Of a stretch of 64,000 bases of DNA, positions 8,048 through 17,796 are shown piece after piece. The position numbers and the translations under genes were made by a program. Below the pieces are notes generated by a model. The model saw only the letters and a list, made by a program, of their open reading frames with translations. It did not search any database and had not been told where the DNA came from. The stretch spans positions 124,001 through 188,000 of the forward strand of contig NZ_JACCBX010000007.1 in NCBI RefSeq assembly GCF_013409995.1, read 5' to 3'. Source of the stretch: Neobacillus driksii (lineage in GTDB: Bacteria > Bacillota > Bacilli > Bacillales > Cytobacillaceae). The stretch's first letter is position 1, and each line of letters opens with the position of its first letter.

Positions 8048-9229
8048 GTGAAAGATATCGTAATTCTTAGTGCAGTTCGGACGCCAGTGGGGAGATATGG
8101 CGGCGCTTTAAAAAGTCTTAATTCTGGACAGCTGGGTTCAATCGTCATTAAAGAAGCGATCGACAAAGCAGGTATCTCAGCTAGCCAAGTGGATGAAGTA
8201 ATACTAGGGGAAGTAAGGCAAACCACAGAGAGTTCCAATGTTGCGAGAGTAGCCGCATTACGAGCCGGCGTACCAGAAACGTCACCTGCTTTCACTGTAA
8301 ATCGTCTCTGTGCTTCTGGTATGCAGGCGGTTGCTTCAGCTGCTCAGCAAATTGCGTTTGGACATGCAAATATTGTGGTTGCCGGCGGTACCGAAAGCAT
8401 GAGCAATGCGCCGATCTATCTAAGGAATTCTCGTTTTGGCGGTGATAATCCTAAACTGGTTGATTCTAACACTGAAGTGGGCCAGCAGCCAACAGAGCAA
8501 TATGGATATCATCTTGGCATGGGTATCACCGCAGAAATTGTTGCAGAACGATACTCGATTACGCGGGAAGAACAGGATGTATATGCTTTAGAAAGTCAAC
8601 ACCGTGCTGCCAGTGCGATTGAAAGTAACCGATTTTATGCAGAAATTATTCCAGTTGAAGTAAAAACGAAAAAAGGTACAATCTTGGTTACACAAGATGA
8701 ACATCCTAGACCGGAAACCAGGATTGAATCCCTGGCAAAGCTTAAGCCTGCATTTAAAGAAAATGGAACCGTTACAGCAGGTAATTCATGTGGCAGAAAT
8801 GACGGTGCGGCAGCAATGGTGTTAACCTCAGATGAATATGCTAAGTCCCTAGGATTAAAACCAATTGCTAGAATCGTAGATTGGGCGGTTACAGGGGTTT
8901 CACCTGAGGTAATGGGAATCGGACCTGTACCTTCAGTGAAAAAGCTACTAGAGCGTACTAATCTATCACTTGAGGATATTGACTTATTTGAATTAAATGA
9001 GGCATTCGCCTCCCAGGCAATAGCTGTAATACGAGAATTATATTTAGATAAGGCAAAGGTAAACGTCAATGGCGGTGCCATTGCACTTGGACATCCACTT
9101 GGCGCTTCCGGGGCAAAGATCATAACAACTTTAGTGTATGAATTGATTCGTCGTCAGCAAAACAGGGGTATCGCTACCCTATGTGTCGGCGGTGGCCAAG
9201 GCATGGCTATCATGGTAGAGGTGATTTGA
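8048..9229 (+). CDS. thiolase (acetyl-CoA acyltransferase)
   Basis: This 393-residue thiolase cleaves a 3-oxoacyl-CoA with CoA to release acetyl-CoA (or propionyl-CoA) and a shortened acyl-CoA, or works in reverse. The nucleophilic Cys is in [11 protein letters not shown], the NEAFA and GHPLGASGA histidine motifs are present, and the second Cys is in [17 protein letters not shown] ends at 8040, so GTG 8048 ([15 protein letters not shown]) has proper spacing; ATG 8042 is only one base away and less likely. It closes the first beta-oxidation set; a promoter and operator follow before the next gene. Confidence 0.9.
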   Translation: MKDIVILSAVRTPVGRYGGALKSLNSGQLGSIVIKEAIDKAGISASQVDEVILGEVRQTTESSNVARVAALRAGVPETSPAFTVNRLCASGMQAVASAAQQIAFGHANIVVAGGTESMSNAPIYLRNSRFGGDNPKLVDSNTEVGQQPTEQYGYHLGMGITAEIVAERYSITREEQDVYALESQHRAASAIESNRFYAEIIPVEVKTKKGTILVTQDEHPRPETRIESLAKLKPAFKENGTVTAGNSCGRNDGAAAMVLTSDEYAKSLGLKPIARIVDWAVTGVSPEVMGIGPVPSVKKLLERTNLSLEDIDLFELNEAFASQAIAVIRELYLDKAKVNVNGGAIALGHPLGASGAKIITTLVYELIRRQQNRGIATLCVGGGQGMAIMVEVI

Positions 9230-9274
9230 CTTTTTTTAAGCTATAGAAACGAGAATTTTGGTGAAAAAATAGTA

Positions 9275-9303
9275 TTGAATATTATAAATATTTTGTATAT
9301 TAT
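9275..9303 (+). promoter_or_regulatory. predicted sigma-A promoter of the second catabolic operon
   Basis: TTGAAT and TATTAT are separated by 17 nt, with the palindromic operator starting 10 nt further on. Confidence 0.6.
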
Positions 9304-9313
9304 GTCTTTAGCA

Positions 9314-9335
9314 ACATACTAACTAGTTAGTATGT
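9314..9335. promoter_or_regulatory. 22-bp perfect palindrome, TetR-family-type operator (site 2)
   Basis: This is a perfect 22-bp palindrome, half-site ACATACTAACT mirrored by AGTTAGTATGT. It shares the ACATACYAACY core and the promoter-proximal position with the site at 3697-3718, so one regulator probably represses both operons and is released by an acyl-CoA ligand. Confidence 0.78.
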
Positions 9336-9382
9336 AAAATCTAAAATAGAGTGAGTAAAAATGGTCCTGGGAGGAAACGTCG

Positions 9383-10156
9383 ATGCATGTGAAAGAGTTA
9401 TTTGATTTAACAGGAAAGGTTGCCATTGTGACTGGTGGTGGACGAGGTCTAGGTCAGCAAATCGCTGAAGGATTTGCGGAGGCCGGTGCCAATGTAGTGG
9501 TATGTTCAAGGAGACTAGAGGCGTGTCAGGAAGTAAGTGAAGGATTAAAGAAAATCGGTGTGGATAGCCTTGCTATAAAATGTGATGTAACCAATCCAGA
9601 GGATGTAAAGAATGTAGTTGACCTTACGTTAGAAAGGTTTGGAAGAATCGATATCTTGGTAAATAATAGTGGAGCGACTTGGGGAGCCATGGCTGAAGAA
9701 ATGCCGCTTGAGGCTTGGAAGAAAGTAATCGACGTCAATGTAACAGGAACATTCCTTATGTCACAGACTGTGGGAAAAGTTATGCTAGAGCAAAAGTCAG
9801 GAAAAATCATAAACATTGCCTCTGTAGCAGGTCTTAAGGGAAGTAATCCTGATTATATGAATGCGATTGGCTACAATACTTCTAAAGGAGCGGTCATTAC
9901 TTTTACAAAGGATTTAGCGGTTAAATGGGGTCCGCACGGTGTTTATGTCAATGCAATAGCGCCAGGGTTTTTCCCTACGAAAATGTCGAAAGGATTGCTA
10001 GAGAAAGGCGGCGAAGGGATTCTACAGGGCACACCATTGCGTAAGTTTGGTTCAGATACTGACCTAAAAGGAGTTGCATTATTCCTAGCAGCACCCGCAT
10101 CTGATTTTATCACAGGAGACATTGTTGTTGTAGATGGCGGCGCACACGCTATGTAG
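9383..10156 (+). CDS. short-chain dehydrogenase/reductase
   Basis: This is a 257-residue classical [11 protein letters not shown] cofactor motif, NNSG, and catalytic Ser/Tyr/Lys in [11 protein letters not shown]...[10 protein letters not shown]. The C-terminal [16 protein letters not shown] is typical of the family. It shares only modest similarity with the SDR at 5035-5799. As first gene behind the second operator and just before a thiolase, it may oxidise a 3-hydroxyacyl-CoA or another hydroxyl intermediate of the pathway. GGGAGG precedes the ATG at normal spacing. Exact substrate and NAD/NADP preference are not visible. Confidence 0.88.
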   Translation: MHVKELFDLTGKVAIVTGGGRGLGQQIAEGFAEAGANVVVCSRRLEACQEVSEGLKKIGVDSLAIKCDVTNPEDVKNVVDLTLERFGRIDILVNNSGATWGAMAEEMPLEAWKKVIDVNVTGTFLMSQTVGKVMLEQKSGKIINIASVAGLKGSNPDYMNAIGYNTSKGAVITFTKDLAVKWGPHGVYVNAIAPGFFPTKMSKGLLEKGGEGILQGTPLRKFGSDTDLKGVALFLAAPASDFITGDIVVVDGGAHAM

Positions 10157-10187
10157 AGTGATCACTTGATAGAAGGGGTGAAGAGAA

Positions 10188-11357
10188 ATGAAAAGGGATG
10201 CAGTTATCGTCTCAGCGGTAAGGACAGCAATTGGCAGGCAAGGTGGTGCTCTTGCAACGATTCCAGCACATGTGCTAGGAGCAGCGGTTATAAGAGAAGC
10301 CGTTAAACGAGTAAATATCAATCCAGAGATGATAGATGATGTGATTATTGGGAATGTTTTATCAGGTGGGGGAAATATTGCTAGATTAACAGCATTACAG
10401 ACAGGACTATCTATAAATTTGCCTGGTTTAACGGTAGATCGCCAGTGCGGTTCCGGAATAAATGCCATTAATCTAGCAGCACAAGCTATTTGGGCTGGCG
10501 ATGGTGATATCTTTATTGCAGGTGGTACCGAAAGTATGAGCCGGGCTCCGTATTTAATGGATCGCCCAGAAAAGCCATATAGTGCTACGCCCCCAAGCTT
10601 TAGAAAATCACAACTATCACCAAACGACATCGGAGATCCGCCTATGGGGATAACAGCTGAAAATCTCGTTGAAAAATATAAGATTACGAGAGAAGAACAG
10701 GATGAATTTGCAGAGACGAGCCAATACCGTATGAAGGCTGCTATGGAAGAAGGACGCTTTAATGAACAAATCGTTCCGATCGCCATTCCAGTAAAAAAGG
10801 GTGAACCATTCATCTTTAAAACAGATGAACATCCACGCCCACAAACGACGATTGAGGCATTGTCAAAGCTCCAGCCAGCTTTCCTCAAAGGCGGTACTGT
10901 AACCGCCGGTAATAGCTCCGGATTAAATGATGGAGCGTCCGCTCTTGTGATTATGTCTAGAGAAAAAGCGGAGGAATTAGCTATCACGCCGCTAGCGGTT
11001 ATCCGTTCTTATGCAGTTGCAGGGGTTGATCCTAATATCATGGGAATTGGACCTGTTCCTGCCGTAAGAAAAGTTATGGAAAAGGGTGGACTTTCTATAG
11101 CGGACATGGATCTGATAGAAATCAATGAAGCTTTTGCAGCACAGGTACTTGCGTGTAATCGTGAGCTTAATATGGATTCAAATAAAGTAAATGTCAATGG
11201 TGGTGCTATCGCACATGGTCATCCACTTGGAGCAACAGGCGCCATCTTAGCAACCAAAGCAGTTTATGAACTTAAACGTTCAAATGGCAGATATGCGCTC
11301 ATTACGGCTTGTATTGGTGGGGGTCAAGGGATCGCTACTATAATCGAAAGAGAGTAA
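10188..11357 (+). CDS. thiolase (acetyl-CoA acetyltransferase family)
   Basis: This 389-residue thiolase is the second of the cluster. The active-site Cys is in [12 protein letters not shown], with NEAFAAQ, the GHPLGATGA His motif and the C-terminal Cys in CIGGGQGIA. It is clearly distinct in sequence from the thiolase at 8048-9229, which suggests that two different 3-oxoacyl-CoAs are cleaved. It is 31 nt after the SDR gene with a GAAGGGGTG ribosome binding site, so the two are co-transcribed. The transporter genes begin 150 nt downstream. Confidence 0.9.
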   Translation: MKRDAVIVSAVRTAIGRQGGALATIPAHVLGAAVIREAVKRVNINPEMIDDVIIGNVLSGGGNIARLTALQTGLSINLPGLTVDRQCGSGINAINLAAQAIWAGDGDIFIAGGTESMSRAPYLMDRPEKPYSATPPSFRKSQLSPNDIGDPPMGITAENLVEKYKITREEQDEFAETSQYRMKAAMEEGRFNEQIVPIAIPVKKGEPFIFKTDEHPRPQTTIEALSKLQPAFLKGGTVTAGNSSGLNDGASALVIMSREKAEELAITPLAVIRSYAVAGVDPNIMGIGPVPAVRKVMEKGGLSIADMDLIEINEAFAAQVLACNRELNMDSNKVNVNGGAIAHGHPLGATGAILATKAVYELKRSNGRYALITACIGGGQGIATIIERE

Positions 11358-11443
11358 AAGTGTTTAAGGCAGAAATAATGGACACTATTTTCCATCTTCT
11401 TAATGTGAATGTTTTAAAACTTTATAAGGGTCAGTAATGCCTC

Positions 11444-11475
11444 ATGGGAGTAGCCAATCTCGGGTTTGCTCCCAT
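11444..11475 (+). other. stem-loop ahead of the Liv-type transporter genes
   Basis: Arms ATGGGAG and CTCCCAT close a loop with partial inner pairing. No T run follows, so it is more likely an RNA-processing or stability hairpin than a terminator. Confidence 0.4.
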
Positions 11476-11507
11476 ATGAAATCGTTGGATAAAGAAGGAG
11501 GGAACCA

Positions 11508-12371
11508 ATGGAGATTCTTATTCAGCAATTATTTAATGGCATGACAATTGGAAGCGTTTACAGTTTGGTGGCTTTAGGCTTAACGCTCGTTTATGGGATC
11601 CTCCACATACCGAATTTTGCACATGGTGCACTATACATGATGGGGGGATACATAACACTAACAATGATGACCAAGTATGGACTACATTATTGGCTGGCTA
11701 TCTTTGTTTCGATATTAGTAGTTGGTGTGATTGGTGTGTTAATGGAAAGGTTCGTTTTCCATCCTCTTAGAGAAGCGCCGCCGATCCATGATAAGATTGC
11801 AGCGATTGGGATCCTATTATTCTTAGAAGCTTTCGCTCAATTCGTCTGGGGGGCAGAATTCCAAAGCATGCCAACTCCATATGGTCAAGTTGTACAGATT
11901 TTTGGATTAACGTTTACTATGCAGCGCTTGCTTATTGTTATTTCTGCCATCGTCGTTATGATTCTATTAACTTTATTCTTAAAAAAAACTTTTACTGGTT
12001 CAACCATTATTGCAATGTCACAAAATCGAGAAGGTGCAAATTTAGTTGGAATCAACACGAATAGAGTCGCCATGCTTACATTCATGATTTCTGGTGGTTT
12101 AGCCGCTATTGCTGCGTCGTTAAGTGCACCTATCAATCTTGTATTTCCAGCAATGGGACAGCTCGTCATTTTAAAAGCGTTTGTTATCATCATCCTTGGC
12201 GGTATGGGAAGTGTACCTGGAGCCATTTTAGGCGGCTATATTTTAGGATTTAGTGAAAGCTTAGGGGCAACCTATATTTCCAATGATTATAAGGATATCA
12301 TTGCCTTTGTCCTCCTTGTTCTAATACTATCTGTTAAACCTACAGGTCTGTTTTCAAAGGGGGGCCATTAA
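11508..12371 (+). CDS. livH: Liv-type ABC importer permease, LivH family
   Basis: This 287-residue integral membrane protein has about eight hydrophobic segments and the LivH signature: the N-terminal GMTIGSVYSLVALGLTLVYGILHIPNFAHGA segment and the late ILGGMGSVPGAILGGYILG loop that contacts the ATPases. It is one of two permeases of a complete importer encoded here. GAAGGAGGG precedes the ATG. Systems of this family import branched-chain amino acids, but many near catabolic genes carry carboxylic acids or other organic acids. In this context, uptake of the substrate of the flanking beta-oxidation genes is the better guess. Confidence 0.9.
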   Translation: MEILIQQLFNGMTIGSVYSLVALGLTLVYGILHIPNFAHGALYMMGGYITLTMMTKYGLHYWLAIFVSILVVGVIGVLMERFVFHPLREAPPIHDKIAAIGILLFLEAFAQFVWGAEFQSMPTPYGQVVQIFGLTFTMQRLLIVISAIVVMILLTLFLKKTFTGSTIIAMSQNREGANLVGINTNRVAMLTFMISGGLAAIAASLSAPINLVFPAMGQLVILKAFVIIILGGMGSVPGAILGGYILGFSESLGATYISNDYKDIIAFVLLVLILSVKPTGLFSKGGH

Positions 12372-13372
12372 TGTCAAAAGTTCAAAGAATTGCTATCCTT
12401 GTTCTTATTTTACTAGCGATTATCTTTCCAATAATCAGTCAGAATGATTATTTCATCCACGTGATGACACTTTCCTTTATTTGGATGATTGGTGTTTACG
12501 GCCTTAATCTGCTTGCGGGCTATACTGGCTATCTTTCCTTGGCACATGCCGGATTCTTTGCAATAGGAGCCTACTCACTTGGTTTATTAACCGTCAAAGC
12601 AGAAATGAATTTCTGGCCAGCACTTCTTCTATCCCTAGTTATTACGGGGGTCATTGGTTTCTTTGTCGGCCTCATCTCACTTAGGACAAAGGAGCACTTT
12701 TTTGCGATTTATACGCTCTGTGTTGGCTATATTATCTATCTTGTCATTGATAAATGGGACAGCTTAACCGAAGGTGTTCGGGGGCTGATTGGAATTCCTG
12801 CACCGGCAAACATCGGACCACTTTCTTTTGAAACCTTACAAAGCCACTACTACTTAGTTCTATTCTTCCTACTCCTAGTCGTCCTCATCATGTATCGTAT
12901 CGTTCACTCACTTTCAGGCAGAACCTATATCGCAATTCGCAATAGTGAAGATTTGGCGCAAACTATCGGGATTTCCACCATGAAAAATAAACTAACGGTA
13001 TTCGTGATTTCAACAGTAATAGCGGGATTATCTGGCGCACTGTATGCCTCTTTTGTCCGTTTTATTGGACCAGATATCGGTTCAATCGCGATTGTGTTTG
13101 ATTTTCTAACCTATTTACTAGTTGGAGGAATTGGAACCTTAAGTGGTCCCATTGTTGGTACGATCTTAATTGTTGTCCTATCACAGCGGCTTCAATTTTT
13201 ACAGGATTATCGGATGCTCGTTTTCGGACCCGTGTTAACTCTGTTAATTATATTCTATCCGCGCGGAATTGTCGGAGCAGTCGTAAGCTGGACTCAAAAA
13301 CGAAAGGCCTCTGTTCATCAACCAATCATTCGTGCTAAGAAACTGCCTGAAGAACAAGTAAAGGAGGGGTAA
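12371..13372 (+). CDS. livM: Liv-type ABC importer permease, LivM family
   Basis: This 333-residue membrane protein overlaps livH by one base (TAATG), so translation is coupled. LivM features are visible: LAGYTGYLSLAHAGFFAIGAY near the second segment, LRTKEHFFAIYTLCVGY, and the ATPase-contact loop LLVGGIGTLSGPIVG. The hydrophobic core ends with FYPRGIVGAV, and a short charged cytoplasmic tail follows. It forms the translocation pore with LivH. Confidence 0.9.
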   Translation: MSKVQRIAILVLILLAIIFPIISQNDYFIHVMTLSFIWMIGVYGLNLLAGYTGYLSLAHAGFFAIGAYSLGLLTVKAEMNFWPALLLSLVITGVIGFFVGLISLRTKEHFFAIYTLCVGYIIYLVIDKWDSLTEGVRGLIGIPAPANIGPLSFETLQSHYYLVLFFLLLVVLIMYRIVHSLSGRTYIAIRNSEDLAQTIGISTMKNKLTVFVISTVIAGLSGALYASFVRFIGPDIGSIAIVFDFLTYLLVGGIGTLSGPIVGTILIVVLSQRLQFLQDYRMLVFGPVLTLLIIFYPRGIVGAVVSWTQKRKASVHQPIIRAKKLPEEQVKEG

Positions 13373-13375
13373 GTG

Positions 13376-14143
13376 ATGATTTTCTTGGAAACGAAGAAAT
13401 TAACAAAAAAATTTGGTGGATTAGTGGCTGTTAACAATGTTGACTTTACGATAGAGCAAGGAAAAATTAACGCCATCATTGGTCCCAATGGTGCTGGTAA
13501 GTCGACTTTTTTCAACTTAATCAGCGGCTTTCATCCTCCAAGTTCGGGGCAGGTTATCTTCAAAGGGCACGATGTTACTAAATTACCTTCTAATAAAATA
13601 GCACAGTTAGGGGTTGCACGGACCTTCCAAACGACGAATCTATTCGAGCAATCTAGCGTGTTGGATAATATTATTGTCGGTCATAGGTTACGAACAAAGT
13701 CCAATTTATTTGATGCGATCTTCCGGACGAAGCGACTTAAAACAGAAGAAGCCCTTTGCCGTGAAAAAGCTATGGAGGTTATTGAGTTTGTTGAATTAGA
13801 AAAAGTAGCATATAAACCCGTTGCAGGTTTATCACAGGAGGAGAAAAAACGAACAGCTTTTGCATTGGCACTGGCCACTAACCCTGAAATCGTCTTTCTT
13901 GATGAACCTGCGGCAGGAGTTAATCCCGATGAGACCGAGGGGTTAGCGGTTTTAATGAAAAAAATGACGCTTAAGGGAATTACCGTTTGTCTGATTGAAC
14001 ACAAAATGCAAATGATTATGAAGCTAGCTGACAAAATTATGGTATTGAATTATGGAGAAAAGATTGCAGAGGGGAAACCTGAAGATATCCAGAATAATCA
14101 GGCTGTCATAAAGGCTTATTTGGGAGGTGGGGCGATTGCTTAG
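13376..14143 (+). CDS. livG: Liv-type ABC importer ATPase, LivG family, with atypical signature motif
   Basis: This 255-residue ATPase has Walker A GPNGAGKST, the LivG-type insert after FQTTNLFEQSSVLDNI, Walker B IVFLDEPAAGVNP and the H-loop His in CLIEHKMQMI. The ABC signature is unusual. Where LivG proteins have a glycine-containing LSxGQQ-like motif, this one reads GLSQEEKKRTAFALALA, with no Gly-Gln pair. One composite ATP site may therefore be weak, as in asymmetric ABC pairs. The start is ATG 13376 because AAGGAGGGG ends 7 nt before it; it follows the livM stop almost directly. Confidence 0.88.
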   Translation: MIFLETKKLTKKFGGLVAVNNVDFTIEQGKINAIIGPNGAGKSTFFNLISGFHPPSSGQVIFKGHDVTKLPSNKIAQLGVARTFQTTNLFEQSSVLDNIIVGHRLRTKSNLFDAIFRTKRLKTEEALCREKAMEVIEFVELEKVAYKPVAGLSQEEKKRTAFALALATNPEIVFLDEPAAGVNPDETEGLAVLMKKMTLKGITVCLIEHKMQMIMKLADKIMVLNYGEKIAEGKPEDIQNNQAVIKAYLGGGAIA

Positions 14144-14843
14144 TTTGAAAAACATCTCGGTCAAATATGGCAGTTTTGCTGCGGTGCATGGTTTAAATAT
14201 CGAAGTCAAAGAGGGAGAAATCGTCGTTCTATTAGGTTCAAATGGTGCCGGCAAAAGCACTACCTTTCGTGCGATCAGCGGGCTTAACAAGCCAGCAGAA
14301 GGAGAAATTCTTTTTGAAGGAAAGTCATTAAACAAAGTGTCCGCGGACAAAATTGTTCAATTAGGGATTGGTCAATGTCCAGAAGGAAGAAAGCTTTTTC
14401 CAGCGATGTCTGTCCAGGAAAACTTAAGAATGGGTGCATTTGTTCACAGAAGGAAGAAGGATGAAATAAAAAAGTCTTTACAGCACGTCTATCAACTTTT
14501 CCCGATCCTCCATGATAAAAAAGACGACGCTGCCGGTTCATTAAGTGGCGGGCAGCAGCAAATGCTTGCCATAGGCAGAGCGTTAATGTCGAAACCGAAA
14601 TTGATGCTTCTCGATGAACCATCGGTTGGTCTTGCTCCATTGATTGTGGAGCAAATGTTTGAGGTTATTCAGCAAATCAATCGTGAGGGGACGACCATCC
14701 TCTTGGCAGAGCAAAATGCCAACGCTGCTTTAAAAATTGCAGATAAAGGCTATGTTTTTGAAAGTGGCTCCATTGTCCTCCAAGGCACATCACAAGAATT
14801 ATTTGCTAATGATGAGGTTAGGAAGGCGTACATAGGAGCTTAA
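14136..14843 (+). CDS. livF: Liv-type ABC importer ATPase, LivF family
   Basis: This 235-residue ATPase has all canonical motifs: Walker A GSNGAGKST, CPEGRKLFPAMSVQENL (LivF hallmark), signature SLSGGQQQML, Walker B LMLLDEPSVGLAP and the switch region TTILLAEQNANAAL. It pairs with LivG. TTG 14136 is the likely start: GGGAGGTGGGG lies about 7 nt upstream and the product then begins MLSLKNISVKYG, as in relatives. GTG 14127 is inside the ribosome binding site. The frame overlaps the end of livG by 8 nt. Confidence 0.9.
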   Translation: MLSLKNISVKYGSFAAVHGLNIEVKEGEIVVLLGSNGAGKSTTFRAISGLNKPAEGEILFEGKSLNKVSADKIVQLGIGQCPEGRKLFPAMSVQENLRMGAFVHRRKKDEIKKSLQHVYQLFPILHDKKDDAAGSLSGGQQQMLAIGRALMSKPKLMLLDEPSVGLAPLIVEQMFEVIQQINREGTTILLAEQNANAALKIADKGYVFESGSIVLQGTSQELFANDEVRKAYIGA

Positions 14844-14930
14844 AAATTTGTTTGTCTTCTAAGGGGGTGATGGTTCACTTTCACCAGGTACCGCGACTGA
14901 AATTTATATGAAAATACAAGGGGGAAAACC

Positions 14931-16139
14931 ATGAGGAAAATGAAGTGGCGTTTTATGTTCAGTATGGTGTTCGTATTAATTTTCAGCCTAGCAGCCTGCA
15001 ATAGTTCAACCAATACATCCGGAGATAATGATCAAAAGGGGGACGACAATAAATCAGAGGAAGTAGGTACTGTTAATATCGGCTATACAGGTCCATTAAG
15101 TGGCCCGGCTGCCTTCTATGGTGAGCGAACATTAAATGGTGTGAAAATGGCAGCGGATGAAGTAAATGCTGCTGGCGGCTTTGAAGTGAATGGCAAGAAG
15201 TACAAATTAAATATCGTTTCTTTAGACGATAAATACCTGCCAAATGAAGCCGGAGCGAATGCCAAAAGATTGGTTCAAGAAAATAAACCGCCGATTATTT
15301 TTACACCGCATAGCGGAGGGATTTTCGCGTTACAGGTATTTAATCAGCTAGATAAATTTATCATTGGCGCCTATTCAAGTGAACCACAAATTACCGAAGT
15401 TGGAAATAAATTAACGATTCGAATCCCGCCGCGATATGACGGGTATTTACAGCCATTCACTGAGTATGCAATGGAGAACTTCGGTAAGAATGTGGCATTC
15501 CTGCCAACCGCCTCTCAGTACGGTAAGGACTGGGGTGCCAAATTAAAGACTTACTGGGAAAAAGAAGGCGGTAAAGTTGTTTATGACTCTGCGATTGATT
15601 TTAGCAAAGAAACAGATTTTTTCACGATTTTAACAAACGCGCTCAAAGAGAAGCCTGATGTATTGTTTATCGGCGGTGCCTCTGAGCCGACTGCGAAAGT
15701 AGCAAAACAAGCTCGTGAGCTTGGCTTCAAAGGCGGCTTTATCGTGATGGATCAGGCGAAATTTGATGAAATGAAGGCTGTTACAGGATCTTATGACTTA
15801 TTAAATGGCTCGATTGGTGTTATGCCGCTTGTTGATTCCCAAGAGGCAGCCATACCTGATTTTGTGAAGCGATACCAGGAAAAATACAATGAAACTCCAG
15901 GATCTGAAGCAGGACTAAACTATATTGGCATGCATGTATTTGTTGAAGCAATGAAAGCTGCTGGTTCGGTGGATGATGTTGAGAAAATCCGCGCTAATAT
16001 GCAGGCTGGATTAGACAATTTAGCAGCCGACAAAAAGATCTATGCCGTTGACAAAATTGGTGAGGATGGCGGATTTGAATTTGATTTATCCGTCGCAGCA
16101 GTTGAAAATGGAAAAATAGTTCCAATCAAAGTAGATTAA
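14931..16139 (+). CDS. Liv-type substrate-binding lipoprotein
   Basis: This is a 402-residue type I periplasmic-binding-fold receptor. It has a lipoprotein signal peptide with lipobox LAAC (Cys23), then a low-complexity linker rich in Asn, Asp and Lys, then the two-lobed domain beginning VNIGYTGPLSGPAAFYGE. It captures the substrate outside the cell and delivers it to LivH/LivM. It is last in the importer set, 87 nt after livF, with AAGGGGG before the ATG. The ligand cannot be read from sequence; the neighbouring ligase and dehydrogenases point to an organic acid, alcohol or aldehyde instead of an amino acid. Confidence 0.9.
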   Translation: MRKMKWRFMFSMVFVLIFSLAACNSSTNTSGDNDQKGDDNKSEEVGTVNIGYTGPLSGPAAFYGERTLNGVKMAADEVNAAGGFEVNGKKYKLNIVSLDDKYLPNEAGANAKRLVQENKPPIIFTPHSGGIFALQVFNQLDKFIIGAYSSEPQITEVGNKLTIRIPPRYDGYLQPFTEYAMENFGKNVAFLPTASQYGKDWGAKLKTYWEKEGGKVVYDSAIDFSKETDFFTILTNALKEKPDVLFIGGASEPTAKVAKQARELGFKGGFIVMDQAKFDEMKAVTGSYDLLNGSIGVMPLVDSQEAAIPDFVKRYQEKYNETPGSEAGLNYIGMHVFVEAMKAAGSVDDVEKIRANMQAGLDNLAADKKIYAVDKIGEDGGFEFDLSVAAVENGKIVPIKVD

Positions 16140-16176
16140 TAGCGCTAGTTTAATAGAGCAGTGCATATCTTTTAAC

Positions 16177-16211
16177 GTCCCTCTTGTGTTTAGTAGAACA
16201 CAAGTGGGGAC
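16177..16211 (+). other. strong stem-loop between receptor and ligase genes
   Basis: GTCCC-CTTGTGTT pairs with AACACAAG-GGGAC around a six-base loop (TAGTAG). There is no T tract after it. It may protect the 3' end of the highly expressed receptor mRNA or act as an attenuator. Confidence 0.5.
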
Positions 16212-16265
16212 TTGTGTAATTGGAAAATCATCTTTTAAAAAGTTCCTTTAGAAGGAGTTGGTGTT

Positions 16266-17786
16266 GTGAGGCTAAGTGATTTGCTTGAAACTAACATCAG
16301 TAAGTTTGGTGAGTATCCTTTTTTACATTATAAAGAAACGCAATATACCAATTTGGAATGTAAGAAATTTGCAGACAAATTTGCAGGCGGGCTCAAGAAG
16401 AAGGGTATTACTGCTGGTGATAGAGTGATCGTTTGTATGCCAAACTGTCCAGAAGTTATTTTTGCTTATCAGGGGATAACGAGGGCAGGCGCTATTATCG
16501 TACCGGTTATGTTTACTCTCCATCCAAAAGAACTGCATTATATTGCATTAAATTCTGGGGCAAAAGCAGTCATTACCTCCTCACCTATTCTAGGAAATGT
16601 AGAGAAAGCGCTTGAAGGGTTAGCTTCTCAACCAATAGTTATCGTGGTAGATCAGCCCACAAGTGAACGTGCGTTAAACTTTTATGATGTATGGAGTGAA
16701 GGTTCTTTTGTTTCAGGTAATGAGAGGAAGGAGGACGATACTGCTGTTATTCTCTACACATCTGGTACTACAGGAAATCCAAAAGGAGTTCTTTTAACTC
16801 ATAAAAATTTAACTAGTAACGCCGAAAATTCAGTCATGCATAATGAACTTGAACGGGGAACAACGATTGGTGTTCTGCCGCTTGCACATGTCTATGGGCT
16901 GACCATCTCTAATATTTGCTTATTAATGGGCAGCTCGATTGTTATTTTTTCAAATTTTGATAGTGGAGAAGTATTCAAAGCAATTGAGAAATATGAAGTG
17001 AGGAACTTTTCGGCAGTGCCAGCGATGATTCATGCGTTAGTTTCTTATCCTCATGCTGATGACTATAACACCTCAAGCCTTGAATCAGTAAGTTCCGGTT
17101 CAGCACCGCTGCCTGTCGCTTTATTGCATGCTTTTGAAAAAAAGTTTGGTGCTAAGGTTTTTGAAGGCTACGGGTTATCGGAGGCTGCTCCTATTGTGAC
17201 AGCTCATAAAAATGGAATTGAAATTAAACCTGGCTCTGTAGGAATCCCGATTCCCGGAGTTGAAGTGAAAATTGTCGATGACAATGGTAACGAGGTGGAA
17301 TGTGGTGAGGTTGGTGAGCTTTGTGTTCGCGGTGACAACGTGACGCCAGGCTATTATCAAAATGTTGAAGAATCAAGTAAGGTCCTGATCGATTCTTGGT
17401 TACATACCGGTGATATGGCACGCATGGATGATGAAGGGTATGTCTATATTGTTGACCGCAAAAAGGACTTAATCATTCGTGGTGGATTTAATGTTTATCC
17501 ACGAGATGTTGAAGAAATTTTAAATAGTCATGAAATAGTATCTGAAGTCGCAGTGGTGGGCGTTCCTGATGAAAAAATGGGGGAAGAAATGGTCGCCTGT
17601 GTTGTAGTGAAACCGGGTGCTGTTACTTCTGAAGAGGAATTAATCACTTATTGTCAGGAGCATTTAGCAAAAAACAAAACACCGCGAAGAATTGTTTTTC
17701 TCGAGACGCTGCCGAGGAACGGCGTCGGAAAAATATTAAAAACACATCTGCGCAAAACTGTCGCAGAAATAGAGATTAGAAACTAG
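16266..17786 (+). CDS. AMP-forming acyl-CoA ligase (fatty/organic acid-CoA synthetase)
   Basis: This 506-residue enzyme of the ANL superfamily activates a carboxylic acid with ATP and CoA to acyl-CoA through an acyl-AMP. The P-loop is ILYTSGTTGNPKGV, followed by a GYGLSEAAP motif, the LHTGD adenine-binding motif, the hinge DRKKDLIIRGGFNVYP, and the C-terminal catalytic lysine region PRNGVGKILK. It matches medium/long-chain fatty acyl-CoA ligases by size and motifs, but aromatic or alicyclic acids are possible. The start is GTG with GAAGGAG 8 nt upstream. It supplies the beta-oxidation enzymes of the island and is followed 10 nt later by the R2lox gene. Confidence 0.9.
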   Translation: MRLSDLLETNISKFGEYPFLHYKETQYTNLECKKFADKFAGGLKKKGITAGDRVIVCMPNCPEVIFAYQGITRAGAIIVPVMFTLHPKELHYIALNSGAKAVITSSPILGNVEKALEGLASQPIVIVVDQPTSERALNFYDVWSEGSFVSGNERKEDDTAVILYTSGTTGNPKGVLLTHKNLTSNAENSVMHNELERGTTIGVLPLAHVYGLTISNICLLMGSSIVIFSNFDSGEVFKAIEKYEVRNFSAVPAMIHALVSYPHADDYNTSSLESVSSGSAPLPVALLHAFEKKFGAKVFEGYGLSEAAPIVTAHKNGIEIKPGSVGIPIPGVEVKIVDDNGNEVECGEVGELCVRGDNVTPGYYQNVEESSKVLIDSWLHTGDMARMDDEGYVYIVDRKKDLIIRGGFNVYPRDVEEILNSHEIVSEVAVVGVPDEKMGEEMVACVVVKPGAVTSEEELITYCQEHLAKNKTPRRIVFLETLPRNGVGKILKTHLRKTVAEIEIRN

Positions 17787-17796
17787 GAGGGCTAAA

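Noticed and set aside
10085..10987. 300-codon minus-strand ORF opposite the second thiolase
   Set aside because: It overlaps a thiolase with all active-site motifs, and no ribosome binding site or family resemblance was seen.
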